Shown here: one piece after another, positions 7,018-14,744 of the stretch
How the letters are laid out: every line of letters begins with the position of its first letter
Numbering within the stretch: position 1 is the stretch's first letter
NCBI GenBank assembly: GCA_041685645.1
Contig: JAWLFI010000012.1
Coordinates: forward strand, 1 to 25,453
Length of the DNA: 25,453 bases
From: JAWLFI01 sp041685645
GTDB taxonomy: Bacteria; Bacteroidota; Bacteroidia; Chitinophagales; Saprospiraceae
Direction: 5' to 3'
The notes under the pieces: generated by a model
The model's input: the letters and a program-made list of their open reading frames with translations, nothing else
Told to the model about the DNA's origin: nothing
The model's database searches: none
Position numbers and translations under genes: made by a program

Positions 7018-9107
7018 GTTAGAAATTTTTCTTCGTCCACAATTTGAACGTTTTCTTGTTGTTGTGCTTTGCGAAGTTTAGAGCCAGCTTTTTCACCAGC
7101 TACGAGGATATCTAAATTTCCACTGACCGCACTGACCGTCTTCGCCCCCGCGGCTTCTGCTTTTTCCTGCGCCTCCTTACGCGTCATCGAAGTGAGACTC
7201 CCCGTGAAAAGAATCGTCTTATTTGCTAAGGGACTATCAGCATCAACTTCAATGGGTTGATCCTCCCTGGTTTGTTTGAGATTTACCCCCAGACTCTCTA
7301 ACTCCCGTAAGACTTCAATATTGGATGGATCGTTAAAGAATGAGGCGACATTGTCAGCGACAATCGGTCCCACCTCTCGGATCGCAGTTAAATCCTCCCG
7401 ACTCCAGTCCTTCAAGTCCAATAAGTGATTCACCTGAGCTGACAAAGTCTTTGACATTTTCAATCCCACATGATGGATACTTAGGCCGTGAATTAGGCGG
7501 TACAGAGGTTGTTGTTTTGATTTACTCACAGCCCTTTCCAGGTTTTGGGCAGATTTCTTTCCAAATCGTTCGAGCTGAGCCATTTTGCCGAAATCCAGTC
7601 GATAAATATCAGCTATCGATCTCAACCAACCCAATTCGTAAAAAATATGGACATATTTTTCTCCAAAGCCATCTATATCCATGGCATTTTTAGAAACAAA
7701 GTGAATCAGTTTTTGCAATATCTGAGCGGAGCACTGACTATTCACGCATCTCCAGGCCGCTTCTCCCTCTATCCTTTGTAAAGGATGATGGCAAGCCGGA
7801 CAGTTTTCCGGAAATTGGATTTTCTTTTCGTCTCCTGTTCGCAGATCCTTCAAAGCCTTCAAAACATAAGGAATAACATCCCCGGCTCGTTCCACAATCA
7901 CCTGGTCCCCAATCCGCAGATCTCTTTCAAGGATAAAATCCTCATTGTGCAGGGAAGCGGACTCTACTGTCACGCCCGCAAGTTCAACGGCTTGTAATTT
8001 TGCCACTGGAGTGATAGCTCCTATTTTTCCGACTTGAAACTCCACCCTTTCCAGGCGTGTAGTCGCCTGCTTCGCACGAAATTTATAGGCTATGGCCCAT
8101 TTCGGATGATGACTGGTGGCACCGATAGCTGCCTGTTGAATGAGATCATTTACCTTAACCACCATTCCATCGATTTCGTAGGGATAAGCAACTCGTTGAG
8201 CTTCCCACTGCTCGCAATACGCGTGCAACTCTTTCATTGTATCCGTTCGGTGCACACCGCGAGGAGCGATCTTAAAGCCAAGCTCTTCAAGGAGCCGAAT
8301 GCTCTTCTCGTGAGTCAATAAATCCAACAAGGCTCTCTCTCCTTTTGAATTTTCCGCATAGGCTATTTGAAATACTAAAAGTTCCAGACCTCGTTTCGCC
8401 GTCTCTGACGGATCCTTCATTCGAAGACCACCTGTTGCAGCATTGCGGGGATTGGCAAAACTACTCAAATCCTGTTCTATTCGCTCTTTATTGATCCGTG
8501 CAAATCTTTTAATGGGAATGATTGCTTCCCCTCGAATTTCCACCTTTGACAAGCCGTGGTCTGAAAATCTCGCACGCAGGGGAACAGATTTCAGCACTCT
8601 AATATTTCTCGTAATATCATCTCCCTGGATTCCATTGCCTCGGGTCGCTGCGCGAACCAGCTTATCATTCTCGTAATTCAATACGACTGTGCCTCCATCC
8701 AATTTAGGTTCTACGATGTATTCCACCTTATCTGCATTCGAAGGCAAAGCCTTCAACACCTGTCGATGAAAGTCATCCAGGTCTTCTATGTTATAAGAAT
8801 TGGATAGAGACAGCATTGGTGATAAGTGAACTACAGTTTCGAAATCAGATGATAAATCACTCCCTACTCTTTGGGTGGGAGAATCGCTTCGAATCTGATC
8901 AGGCCAGCGGCTCTCCCACTGTTTTAATAGTTGATAAAGGCGATCGTACTCCGGATCGGAAAGGATAGGATCATTTTTTACGTAATATTTCCACTCGTGA
9001 TATTGCAATAAATCAGTGAGTTCATGCATCTTCTCTATTGTAGCATCAAAGTCACTGTTGAGAAATGCCTTGGACCGCTCGTAGGCCTCCTTATCCGTCA
9101 TATGCAT
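7005..9107 (-). CDS. ligA: NAD-dependent DNA ligase LigA
   Basis: Essential replicative and repair ligase that joins nicks using NAD+. At 700 residues it is slightly longer than the usual ~670. Domains in order: Ia (HEWKYYVKNDPILSDPEYD, about 37-55), the nucleotidyltransferase domain with the adenylated lysine Lys135 in EPKLDGG, and the OB fold (VEFQVGKIGAITPVAKL). Then come a four-cysteine zinc finger (CPAC ... CVNSQC), HhH repeats, and a C-terminal BRCT domain (about 625-700, LANKTILFTGSL). The active site reads KLDGG where KLDGLA is more usual; this is a mild variation, not a loss. Two starts lie six bases apart, at 9107 and 9101 (MTDKEAY); neither has a Shine-Dalgarno. It is upstream of and overlaps ddpX. 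The leader contains palindromes and a terminator-like hairpin (separate entries). Confidence 0.97.
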   Translation of the reverse strand: MHMTDKEAYERSKAFLNSDFDATIEKMHELTDLLQYHEWKYYVKNDPILSDPEYDRLYQLLKQWESRWPDQIRSDSPTQRVGSDLSSDFETVVHLSPMLSLSNSYNIEDLDDFHRQVLKALPSNADKVEYIVEPKLDGGTVVLNYENDKLVRAATRGNGIQGDDITRNIRVLKSVPLRARFSDHGLSKVEIRGEAIIPIKRFARINKERIEQDLSSFANPRNAATGGLRMKDPSETAKRGLELLVFQIAYAENSKGERALLDLLTHEKSIRLLEELGFKIAPRGVHRTDTMKELHAYCEQWEAQRVAYPYEIDGMVVKVNDLIQQAAIGATSHHPKWAIAYKFRAKQATTRLERVEFQVGKIGAITPVAKLQAVELAGVTVESASLHNEDFILERDLRIGDQVIVERAGDVIPYVLKALKDLRTGDEKKIQFPENCPACHHPLQRIEGEAAWRCVNSQCSAQILQKLIHFVSKNAMDIDGFGEKYVHIFYELGWLRSIADIYRLDFGKMAQLERFGKKSAQNLERAVSKSKQQPLYRLIHGLSIHHVGLKMSKTLSAQVNHLLDLKDWSREDLTAIREVGPIVADNVASFFNDPSNIEVLRELESLGVNLKQTREDQPIEVDADSPLANKTILFTGSLTSMTRKEAQEKAEAAGAKTVSAVSGNLDILVAGEKAGSKLRKAQQQENVQIVDEEKFLTWIQ

Positions 9108-9129
9108 GAATTTAATATATTTCTATAGT

Positions 9130-9163
9130 TTGCATATGCAATATACGAGTTCAAGCGAACTCG
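9130..9163 (-). promoter_or_regulatory. two dyads upstream of ligA
   Basis: A perfect 12-bp palindrome TTGCATATGCAA (9130-9141) and a 7-bp inverted repeat CGAGTTC/GAACTCG with a 4-nt loop (9146-9152, 9157-9163) lie 23-56 bases upstream of the ligA ATG. They may be an operator and a leader hairpin. No regulator is identifiable from the sequence. Confidence 0.35.
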
Positions 9164-9177
9164 CAAAAAGTCCCCGC

Positions 9178-9213
9178 AAAAAAAAGGGAAAGCACCGCTA
9201 AGCGCTTCCCCTT
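9178..9213 (-). terminator. intrinsic terminator pointing toward ligA
   Basis: On the minus strand a 10-bp stem (arms 9204-9213 and 9184-9193, one G-U wobble) encloses a 10-nt loop and runs into an uninterrupted U-tract (A-run 9178-9185 on the plus strand). In the plus direction the stem has an A-C mismatch and no U-tract, so it is directional. No gene ends just upstream of it on that strand, so it is either a ligA leader attenuator or the end of an unannotated small RNA. Confidence 0.65.
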
Positions 9214-9369
9214 CCTCACCTACAAATATTCTTATGAAGAACAATTACAACTATATATTAATTAGCAATGATTATGCCAAAATCACCATCCCCTGGGATC
9301 GTCTTTACATTTTGGTGTCAGAAAACATCCATTTCATCTGTATTCGCAAAATATCGATGCACAATGTCT

Positions 9370-9395
9370 TATATTTGGCATTCCTAAACAGGAGG
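9370..9395 (+). promoter_or_regulatory. promoter -7 element and AGGAGG of the Gcr-family gene
   Basis: TATATTTG (9370-9377) is an exact Bacteroidota -7 match. AGGAGG (9390-9395) follows, only one base before the ATG at 9397, much closer than the normal 5-9 nt. No good -33 TTG is seen. The expected transcript leader is only about 14 nt. Confidence 0.5.
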
Positions 9396-9396
9396 T

Positions 9397-11436
9397 ATGC
9401 AAAAAAACAAGACCCTAGTTGAGATCTTAGACGAGATCCTGCAGTACGAGGAGCAGGACTTAGATCTGCTTGTAGCACTTGTTGAATATATCCGCCCCTC
9501 AGGGAAAGAGATAGAAAAGGGCCTATTGCCGCGATTAGATGAGTTCATTTTATACCTCAAACAAGATCCAAAATACCGAATCGCACTAAGTGAATACATT
9601 AAACGCGTATTATCCAAGCGAAAAATAAGCCGTTTTTTAATTGATGCTGATATTGTCTATGGAACAGACTTTCTTCATGAAATTAGAAAGCGCCTGGGGT
9701 TCAAATTCCTTCCGTATCAACCGGAAGAGGGTGGAATAGAATACATCTTAAATCAATTATTTTATAAAACATCTGACGGGAAGTGGATCCAGGAAATCCC
9801 AAAAGAAAAGGGAGATGATCTCATCGAGTTATTAGAAATGCCAGACCTTTCGAGTTTAAAGCCGGAGGATTTAATTATTAAGCAAATCTTATTCGCTCTT
9901 CGCGTTCTATCCCACCGAATGATCGGGCATGCTTTCAATACAGAAGTGATGAGAATGGTGCCGGAGTATGAAAACTTCGATAGTCCGTTCATCGCATTGC
10001 AAGAATGGGTCGATCAGTACATCGAGGACATCAGAAAAGGCATCATCAGTAGAAGTTCAGAAGAAGAGAGTTATAAGCATTTAAATGTCCTGCTGCGACA
10101 GTGTTATGACTATGTTGAAAAAGCCTATAAGAATCGCAGCAAATTTGGTATTAGTCAACGTATACACCAGCACTTGATGACTATAGAACGAATGTTGGAT
10201 CGTTTGAAGGAGATTTTAGATTTTCTGGTACTTTATCAGGAAACGGCCCCTCCAAAGCAACGCCAGCAGACTTTATTTGATATGATGCAATGGATGGTGA
10301 TGCGGCACGCGAGAAATCGTCAGTTGGGGGGCTATGTCATTAAATCCACCCAACTCATTGCACAGGAAATCACTCAACACACGGGATCTAAAGGAGAGAA
10401 ATATATCACCCATGACAGGGAAAGTTTTTTCAAAATGCTAAAAACGGCCTGCGGAGGGGGAGCTGTTGTAGGTGTCGCCTGTATAATAAAACTACTATTG
10501 TCCAAACTCGATGTAAGTCTCTTTGGACAAGCTTTTTTATATAGTGCAAACTACGCCTTAGCCTTTGTCACCATTTACTTACTTCACTTGACTCTGGCAA
10601 CAAAACAACCCGCTATGACAGCTGCTTCGCTGGCAGCTACAATAAAGAGCGACCTCGAGTCGAAAAACAAATTTATAGATATCATTAAATTATCGATTCG
10701 TGCTTTTCGCTCCCAATTTATTGCTTTTGTGGGGAATGTAATCGTGGCCTTTCCCGTGGCTCTTTTTCTCATTGCCTTGCTCTCCTGGTATATGGAGGAT
10801 AATTTAGCCTATAAAAAAGCTGACTTTCTCATTTACGAATTAGATCCCATTCGATCCCCTGCGGTTTTTCACGCTGCTATCGCCGGATTTTTCTTATTTC
10901 TTTCCGGCCTCATTGCAGGTCAAGCTGCGAATCGTTCGCTATATAACCGCATTCCCCGGCGCATCGAAAATCACCCCTTTCTCAAACGATTCTTTTCCCC
11001 CGAGCAATTAAAAAATTTGGCTGCATATTACAAACGGAACATTGGGGGCATTAGCAGTAACTTATGGTTTGGTGTTTTTATGGGCACAACGGGAACGATA
11101 GGAGTCATTCTGGGACTCCCTATCGACATTCGTCACATAGCTTTTGCCGCGGGTAATTTTGGTTTGAGCTTATTTGGCAATGACTTTTCAGTGAGTCCAG
11201 GTATCCTCTTTTGGTCTCTATTAGGTATTGCATTAATTGGACTGCTCAATTTCATCGTTAGTTTCGCACTCTCTCTTATCCTGGCTTTACAAGCCCGTGG
11301 GGTTGCGATTAGTCGGCTTAGGAATATACTTACCGGTCTGGCGAAAGAGTTTTTCAAACAGCCCCTGCTATTCTTTTGGCCCGTTGGACTCCCTGAGACT
11401 GCAGAGATGAAAACAGAAAATACCAAAGAAAAGTAG
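9397..11436 (+). CDS. Gcr / 'site-specific recombinase' family (SpecificRecomb, PF10136-like) integral membrane protein
   Basis: 679 residues that follow the whole architecture of the family named after gonococcal Gcr. The N-terminal ~330 residues are soluble and helical, with family-like stretches such as SRFLIDADIVYG and FLHEIRKRLGFKFLP. The C-terminal half is strongly hydrophobic, with about six to seven transmembrane helices, and holds the conserved LATKQPAMTAASLAATI, FRSQFIAFVGNVIVAFPVALF, AAIAGFFLFLSGLIAG, GLPIDIRHIAFA and LIGLLNFIVSFALSL. No tyrosine- or serine-recombinase catalytic motif is visible, so the recombinase name is historical and a membrane role is far more likely. The only in-frame ATG near the start is 9397, with AGGAGG one base before it. 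It is a single gene, convergent with the NUDIX gene (8-bp gap). Confidence 0.82.
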   Translation: MQKNKTLVEILDEILQYEEQDLDLLVALVEYIRPSGKEIEKGLLPRLDEFILYLKQDPKYRIALSEYIKRVLSKRKISRFLIDADIVYGTDFLHEIRKRLGFKFLPYQPEEGGIEYILNQLFYKTSDGKWIQEIPKEKGDDLIELLEMPDLSSLKPEDLIIKQILFALRVLSHRMIGHAFNTEVMRMVPEYENFDSPFIALQEWVDQYIEDIRKGIISRSSEEESYKHLNVLLRQCYDYVEKAYKNRSKFGISQRIHQHLMTIERMLDRLKEILDFLVLYQETAPPKQRQQTLFDMMQWMVMRHARNRQLGGYVIKSTQLIAQEITQHTGSKGEKYITHDRESFFKMLKTACGGGAVVGVACIIKLLLSKLDVSLFGQAFLYSANYALAFVTIYLLHLTLATKQPAMTAASLAATIKSDLESKNKFIDIIKLSIRAFRSQFIAFVGNVIVAFPVALFLIALLSWYMEDNLAYKKADFLIYELDPIRSPAVFHAAIAGFFLFLSGLIAGQAANRSLYNRIPRRIENHPFLKRFFSPEQLKNLAAYYKRNIGGISSNLWFGVFMGTTGTIGVILGLPIDIRHIAFAAGNFGLSLFGNDFSVSPGILFWSLLGIALIGLLNFIVSFALSLILALQARGVAISRLRNILTGLAKEFFKQPLLFFWPVGLPETAEMKTENTKEK

Positions 11437-11444
11437 TACTCTTT

Positions 11445-12041
11445 TTATTCGCGCTGATAAAAATACCACTGAAGTGCTATGAGGGATTTTGCATCCCGGA
11501 TCTGGGAAATATCGCGTCGCAATTCCCCGGCGGAAAGAAAACAAACCTGAATCTCTTCATTTTCACCTGCCACACCTCCCCCTTTATGCAAGAAATCCCG
11601 GTCGTCCACTTCGGCAAAATAAATGTGTGTTTTTTCAGAAGAGGTGCCCGGTGAGGAATAGACGGTCGCTATAAATTCTAATTTGTTACAGCGATAGCCT
11701 ACTTCCTCTTTAACTTCCCGGATAGCGGCATCTTTCTCAGATTCACCATCATCAATTCCGCCGGCTGGAATTTCTACAATGTACTCCGGCTTCTCAATTG
11801 ATATGGGATAGCGAAACTGTTGTGTAAAAATAAAACTCTCCCGCTGCTTATGATAGACCAAAACAGCAGCTGAGTCCGGACGGATCAATCGTTCTCTCTG
11901 AGCTTTGTGCTTTAAGCTGCCATCTTCATCTTCCACTCTTATCTCAGCCGTTTTGAGCGATAAAAACCCATTGTGGATGTCCCTTTCATTCACTATCTGA
12001 TATCGCTTCAAAAAATCAGATGACTCTCTTCTATTCTCCAT
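11445..12041 (-). CDS. NUDIX hydrolase, ADP-ribose / nucleotide-sugar pyrophosphatase-like
   Basis: 198 residues. The NUDIX box is complete: Gly94-x5-Glu100-x7-Arg108-Glu109-x2-Glu112-Glu113-x-Gly115 (within GGIDDGESEKDAAIREVKEE). The upstream QQFRYP and the 'EIPAGGIDDGE' context resemble ADP-ribose and GDP-mannose pyrophosphatases, which cleave X-diphosphate-sugar compounds with Mg2+. Further specificity is not readable. The frame stays open up to 12161, but that part overlaps the upstream phosphatase gene and has no family resemblance. The ATG at 12041 (MENRRESSDF) lies 13 bases after that gene's stop and is the sensible start. It is second in a two-gene operon. Confidence 0.88.
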   Translation of the reverse strand: MENRRESSDFLKRYQIVNERDIHNGFLSLKTAEIRVEDEDGSLKHKAQRERLIRPDSAAVLVYHKQRESFIFTQQFRYPISIEKPEYIVEIPAGGIDDGESEKDAAIREVKEEVGYRCNKLEFIATVYSSPGTSSEKTHIYFAEVDDRDFLHKGGGVAGENEEIQVCFLSAGELRRDISQIRDAKSLIALQWYFYQRE

Positions 12042-12054
12042 AAATCGCTTTTTC

Positions 12055-13398
12055 CTATTCTGATTCAATCGACTTTTGCCATAGTCTGTTGCCCCTGGTA
12101 TCGAAAATCTCAAGGCGCAAAACTCTCTCGCTCTTTTTTCCGGATACTTCAATTCGACCAAAATTCTGTTCTGCCACCTGTGTTCCTTCGATTCGTAAAT
12201 TATTGTCTTCGGGAGCTCGCTCTTCGTAAGATTGACTGCTTAAAGGACTACAGGTCAGATCGTAAATCGTCGGCTGTCCTTCATCGGATAATTTTGACAA
12301 TTCGGTACGGTGCCTGTCACCACTAAGAAAAACGACATTCTTTATATCATTATCATGAATGAACTGAATGATCTCCTCTCTTTCCTTCGCATAATTCGAG
12401 TGGTTTTCATATACAGTGGAAGGGTTGAGAAATTGCCCTCCAATCGCAACGAACACAAAACTTCCCTTGGCACTCAGCAATCGATCCTTCAGCCATTGCT
12501 TTTGATCTGCACCTAAAATACTAATGTCTTCGCCCGGCATGCCATTAGGCGTTCGAAAAAAGCGGTTATCCAACAATAAAAAATTGCAATCCGACCATCG
12601 AAACTCAGTATAAATCCCCTGTTCCTCCCTTCCATATGTGGGGTTTGCCCAGAAATCCATAAATGCCTGCCGGGTGAGATCCTTATACAAATAAGATCGA
12701 TCTGAATTATTTGGACCGAAATCATGGTCATCCCAAATTGCATAATGATGCATTTGAGTCCAAAATGGCTGAATATATGACTGAGTCTTGAAGTCAGTAT
12801 ATCTGTGATAAATCCCCGTGTGAGAATCAAAGTCCGGTGTGCGCAAATAAATATTATCTCCCAGCCACAACATAAAATCACCGGACAGCTTACTCATCGA
12901 AGAAAAGAGAGTGTCCGAGGATTCCCCGTAAGGTCTTCCCGGTCGATCATAATCCGGATCATTCGTATAGAGGCAACTCCCCGTCAAAAAAGAAAAGTTA
13001 GGCGGATCAGTTCTGTACTGCCAGAGCCCTTGTGTAGTAAAGGTCAAAGGTTGAGACACCTTGTTTTCCCTATCTTCTGCCAAAGGATTTTTTATCTCCA
13101 TGGCTTCACCATTCATGTAGATATCATAGGAGTAAGTCGTCCCCGGCTCAAGACCATGAGCTAGGAGGGTCGCCGTAAACGCATGATGGGAGCTTGTTTC
13201 GACTACGGGAGATACATTCTTATCTCTCGGATTCTCAAGTGGGGCATAATGCAGTTGTAATTCTGCCTCCCGATCTAACTGCACCCAAATCTGAACCTCT
13301 CGCATCGTATTAGTGCCCAACATAGGCCCAGATAGAATCTGACCGTATAGAGATATGGAAAAGATAAACGCCAAAAGGCCCAACAAATATATTTTCAT
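12055..13398 (-). CDS. PhoD-like alkaline phosphatase / phosphodiesterase, secreted
   Basis: 447 residues with a signal peptide (MKIYLLGLLAFIFSISLYGQ). An N-terminal fibronectin-like region (about 25-130: EVQIWVQL, LEPGTTYSYDIYMNG) precedes the metallophosphoesterase domain. Metal-binding motifs are GSCLYTND, MLWLGDNIY (Asp of the GD motif), AIWDDHDFGPNNSD and FLSGDRHRTEL. This is the PhoD/phospholipase D-type alkaline phosphatase fold, which normally uses Fe/Ca to hydrolyse phosphodiesters or monoesters outside the cytoplasm. It lacks a Tat twin-arginine signal, unlike classical PhoD, so Sec export is expected. No T9SS domain is evident at the C terminus, although the end (LEIFDTRGNRLWQKS) has a short beta-rich tail. 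It is first gene of an operon with the NUDIX gene. Confidence 0.88.
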   Translation of the reverse strand: MKIYLLGLLAFIFSISLYGQILSGPMLGTNTMREVQIWVQLDREAELQLHYAPLENPRDKNVSPVVETSSHHAFTATLLAHGLEPGTTYSYDIYMNGEAMEIKNPLAEDRENKVSQPLTFTTQGLWQYRTDPPNFSFLTGSCLYTNDPDYDRPGRPYGESSDTLFSSMSKLSGDFMLWLGDNIYLRTPDFDSHTGIYHRYTDFKTQSYIQPFWTQMHHYAIWDDHDFGPNNSDRSYLYKDLTRQAFMDFWANPTYGREEQGIYTEFRWSDCNFLLLDNRFFRTPNGMPGEDISILGADQKQWLKDRLLSAKGSFVFVAIGGQFLNPSTVYENHSNYAKEREEIIQFIHDNDIKNVVFLSGDRHRTELSKLSDEGQPTIYDLTCSPLSSQSYEERAPEDNNLRIEGTQVAEQNFGRIEVSGKKSERVLRLEIFDTRGNRLWQKSIESE

Positions 13399-13421
13399 GA
13401 ATGCGTTGTTTTTGATTATAG

Positions 13422-13453
13422 TAAAGTTACGGTATTAAAAGTAAAACTCTCAA
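13422..13453 (-). promoter_or_regulatory. promoter of the PhoD-like/NUDIX operon
   Basis: On the minus strand, TTG (13451-13453) lies 21 nt before TAACTTTA (13422-13429), one mismatch from TAnnTTTG. It sits 24 bases upstream of the ATG at 13398. Confidence 0.45.
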
Positions 13454-13609
13454 ATCTTTCGCTTGGAGGGGACATATTAAAAAATCTTTAAGTTAACACC
13501 CGAACATCATTATTTTTTGAGGTCTTGTTTCACAAAAACTGATGAAATAATATGTGTTTTGGTATTAAATTGTTATATTAAACGTATTCCTAACTAAAAA
13601 CAGACTATT

Positions 13610-13816
13610 ATGAGTGTTGTAAAAGTAATTGAAATAATCGCTTCATCGGACAAAAGCATTGAAGACGCGATGCAAAAAGCCGTTACAGAGGCTTCAAAAA
13701 CAGTAGATAATATCGATTCAGTTTTTGTAAAAGATGTCAAAGCCCATGTAAAAGATGGAAAGATCACTACATATGGTGTGATCACAAAAATTTCATTCCG
13801 ATTGAAAGGGAAGTAA
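13610..13816 (+). CDS. dodecin family flavin-binding protein
   Basis: 68 residues spanning the full dodecin fold (one helix on a three-stranded sheet): VVKVIEIIASSDKSIEDAMQKAV then VDNIDSVFVKDVKAHVKDGKI and a final strand VITKISFRLKGK. Dodecins assemble into hollow dodecamers that store and photoprotect riboflavin or FMN in the cytoplasm. In the usual flavin-stacking position before 'V.D' some bacterial dodecins have Trp. Here the helix-to-strand segment lacks Trp, so flavin affinity or stacking may differ (inference). It stands alone, starts at the first ATG, and has its own strong terminator immediately after the stop. Confidence 0.93.
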   Translation: MSVVKVIEIIASSDKSIEDAMQKAVTEASKTVDNIDSVFVKDVKAHVKDGKITTYGVITKISFRLKGK

Positions 13817-13860
13817 AAAAAATATGCCCGTGTGGATTTCTCCACACGGGCATATTTTTT
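13817..13860 (+). terminator. perfect 20-bp intrinsic terminator after dodecin, likely bidirectional
   Basis: Arms 13817-13836 and 13841-13860 are perfect reverse complements around a TTTC tetraloop, with a GC-rich core (GCCCGTGTGG) and A/T-runs on both sides. It therefore has a U-tract in either direction. It should end dodecin transcription rightward and the panC-to-zinc-ribbon operon leftward. Confidence 0.93.
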
Positions 13861-13964
13861 TACTTCGGGATTATTTCTGCAGACAGCTTCTTCTTTACCT
13901 ACACCCTAACCATTCTAAAAGTCACAGCCTAGTTCCAAATCATTGGGTCTCTATAACTAAATAT

Positions 13965-14741
13965 TTATTGCGATACTTTCTCTTCTTTAATAACACCGGC
14001 CTGTACTAACATATCCTCATCCACAATTATCCGTCCACAATGCTCGCAAGGCACGATGTGCTTTTGACTTCGCACCTCATTCTGAATTTGCGGAGGTATT
14101 TTATTGAAACAGCCCGCACAGGAATTGCGCTCGATCGTAACAACAGCTAATCCATTTCTGTATGTAGATCGAATTCTGTCGTATGATTTCAGCAATCGGT
14201 TCTCTACATTCTTGCGTGCCTTCTCAGACTCTTTTTGAAGCGCGACTTCTTCCTTTTCTGTTTTCTTTTGAATCTCTTCTAACTCGACCTTTTTCTTATC
14301 TAAAGAGTCTTCACGAGTTTTCTTCTTCTCTACGATCTCCTCTTTCATTTCCTTCTTACCTTTCATGCGCTCCTCGGTTTCCGCGATGCGCTTTTCTGAA
14401 AGCTTGATCTCCAGTTCCTGTAATTCAACTTCCTTCTGTAGCGCTTCGTACTCGCGGTTATTCTTCACTTCGTCCAGTTGCTGCTTATATCGCTCAATTA
14501 GCATGGTCGCCTCTTTGATATTGCGATCATGCTTTGATTTCTCTCCCTCTAACTCATCGATTTGCTCCTGCAACTTATCAATGCGCTTTTGCAATCCGGC
14601 CAATTCATCCTCCAAATCAGAGACCTCTATTGGCAACTCTCCTTTTAGCACCTGAATTTGATCCAATTCTGAATCTATCAGCTGCAATTTGTAAAGGTTC
14701 TTCAACTTTTCGGAAACTGTTTGCTCTTTTTTCTTTGCCAT
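13965..14741 (-). CDS. coiled-coil protein with C4-type zinc ribbon (zf-RING_7 / PF02591 family)
   Basis: 258 residues. About residues 8-200 are an almost continuous charged coiled coil (ELDQIQVLKGELPIE, then long E/K-rich heptads). The C-terminal 55 residues form a zinc ribbon with CAGC ... CEHC (two CxxC pairs about 23 residues apart), the family signature. Members are often called putative nucleic-acid-binding proteins, and some have been linked to RNA processing or to DNA/chromatin in intracellular bacteria. The exact role in Bacteroidota is not established as far as I know. It follows nif3 with a 3-nt gap. A Nif3 gene next to this family is a recurrent pairing in bacteria from my general knowledge. 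Confidence 0.9.
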   Translation of the reverse strand: MAKKKEQTVSEKLKNLYKLQLIDSELDQIQVLKGELPIEVSDLEDELAGLQKRIDKLQEQIDELEGEKSKHDRNIKEATMLIERYKQQLDEVKNNREYEALQKEVELQELEIKLSEKRIAETEERMKGKKEMKEEIVEKKKTREDSLDKKKVELEEIQKKTEKEEVALQKESEKARKNVENRLLKSYDRIRSTYRNGLAVVTIERNSCAGCFNKIPPQIQNEVRSQKHIVPCEHCGRIIVDEDMLVQAGVIKEEKVSQ

Positions 14742-14744
14742 AAA

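Noticed and set aside
9234..9422. 62-residue plus-strand frame overlapping the start of the Gcr-family gene, vaguely LytTR-like (AKITIPWDRLYIL)
   Set aside because: The resemblance is short and lacks the rest of the domain. An exact -7 element for the next gene lies inside it, and it overlaps that gene by 26 bp. I cannot support it as a gene.
12055..12161. N-terminal extension of the NUDIX frame
   Set aside because: It overlaps the 3' end of the PhoD-like gene and shows no NUDIX-family similarity. The ATG at 12041 fits better.
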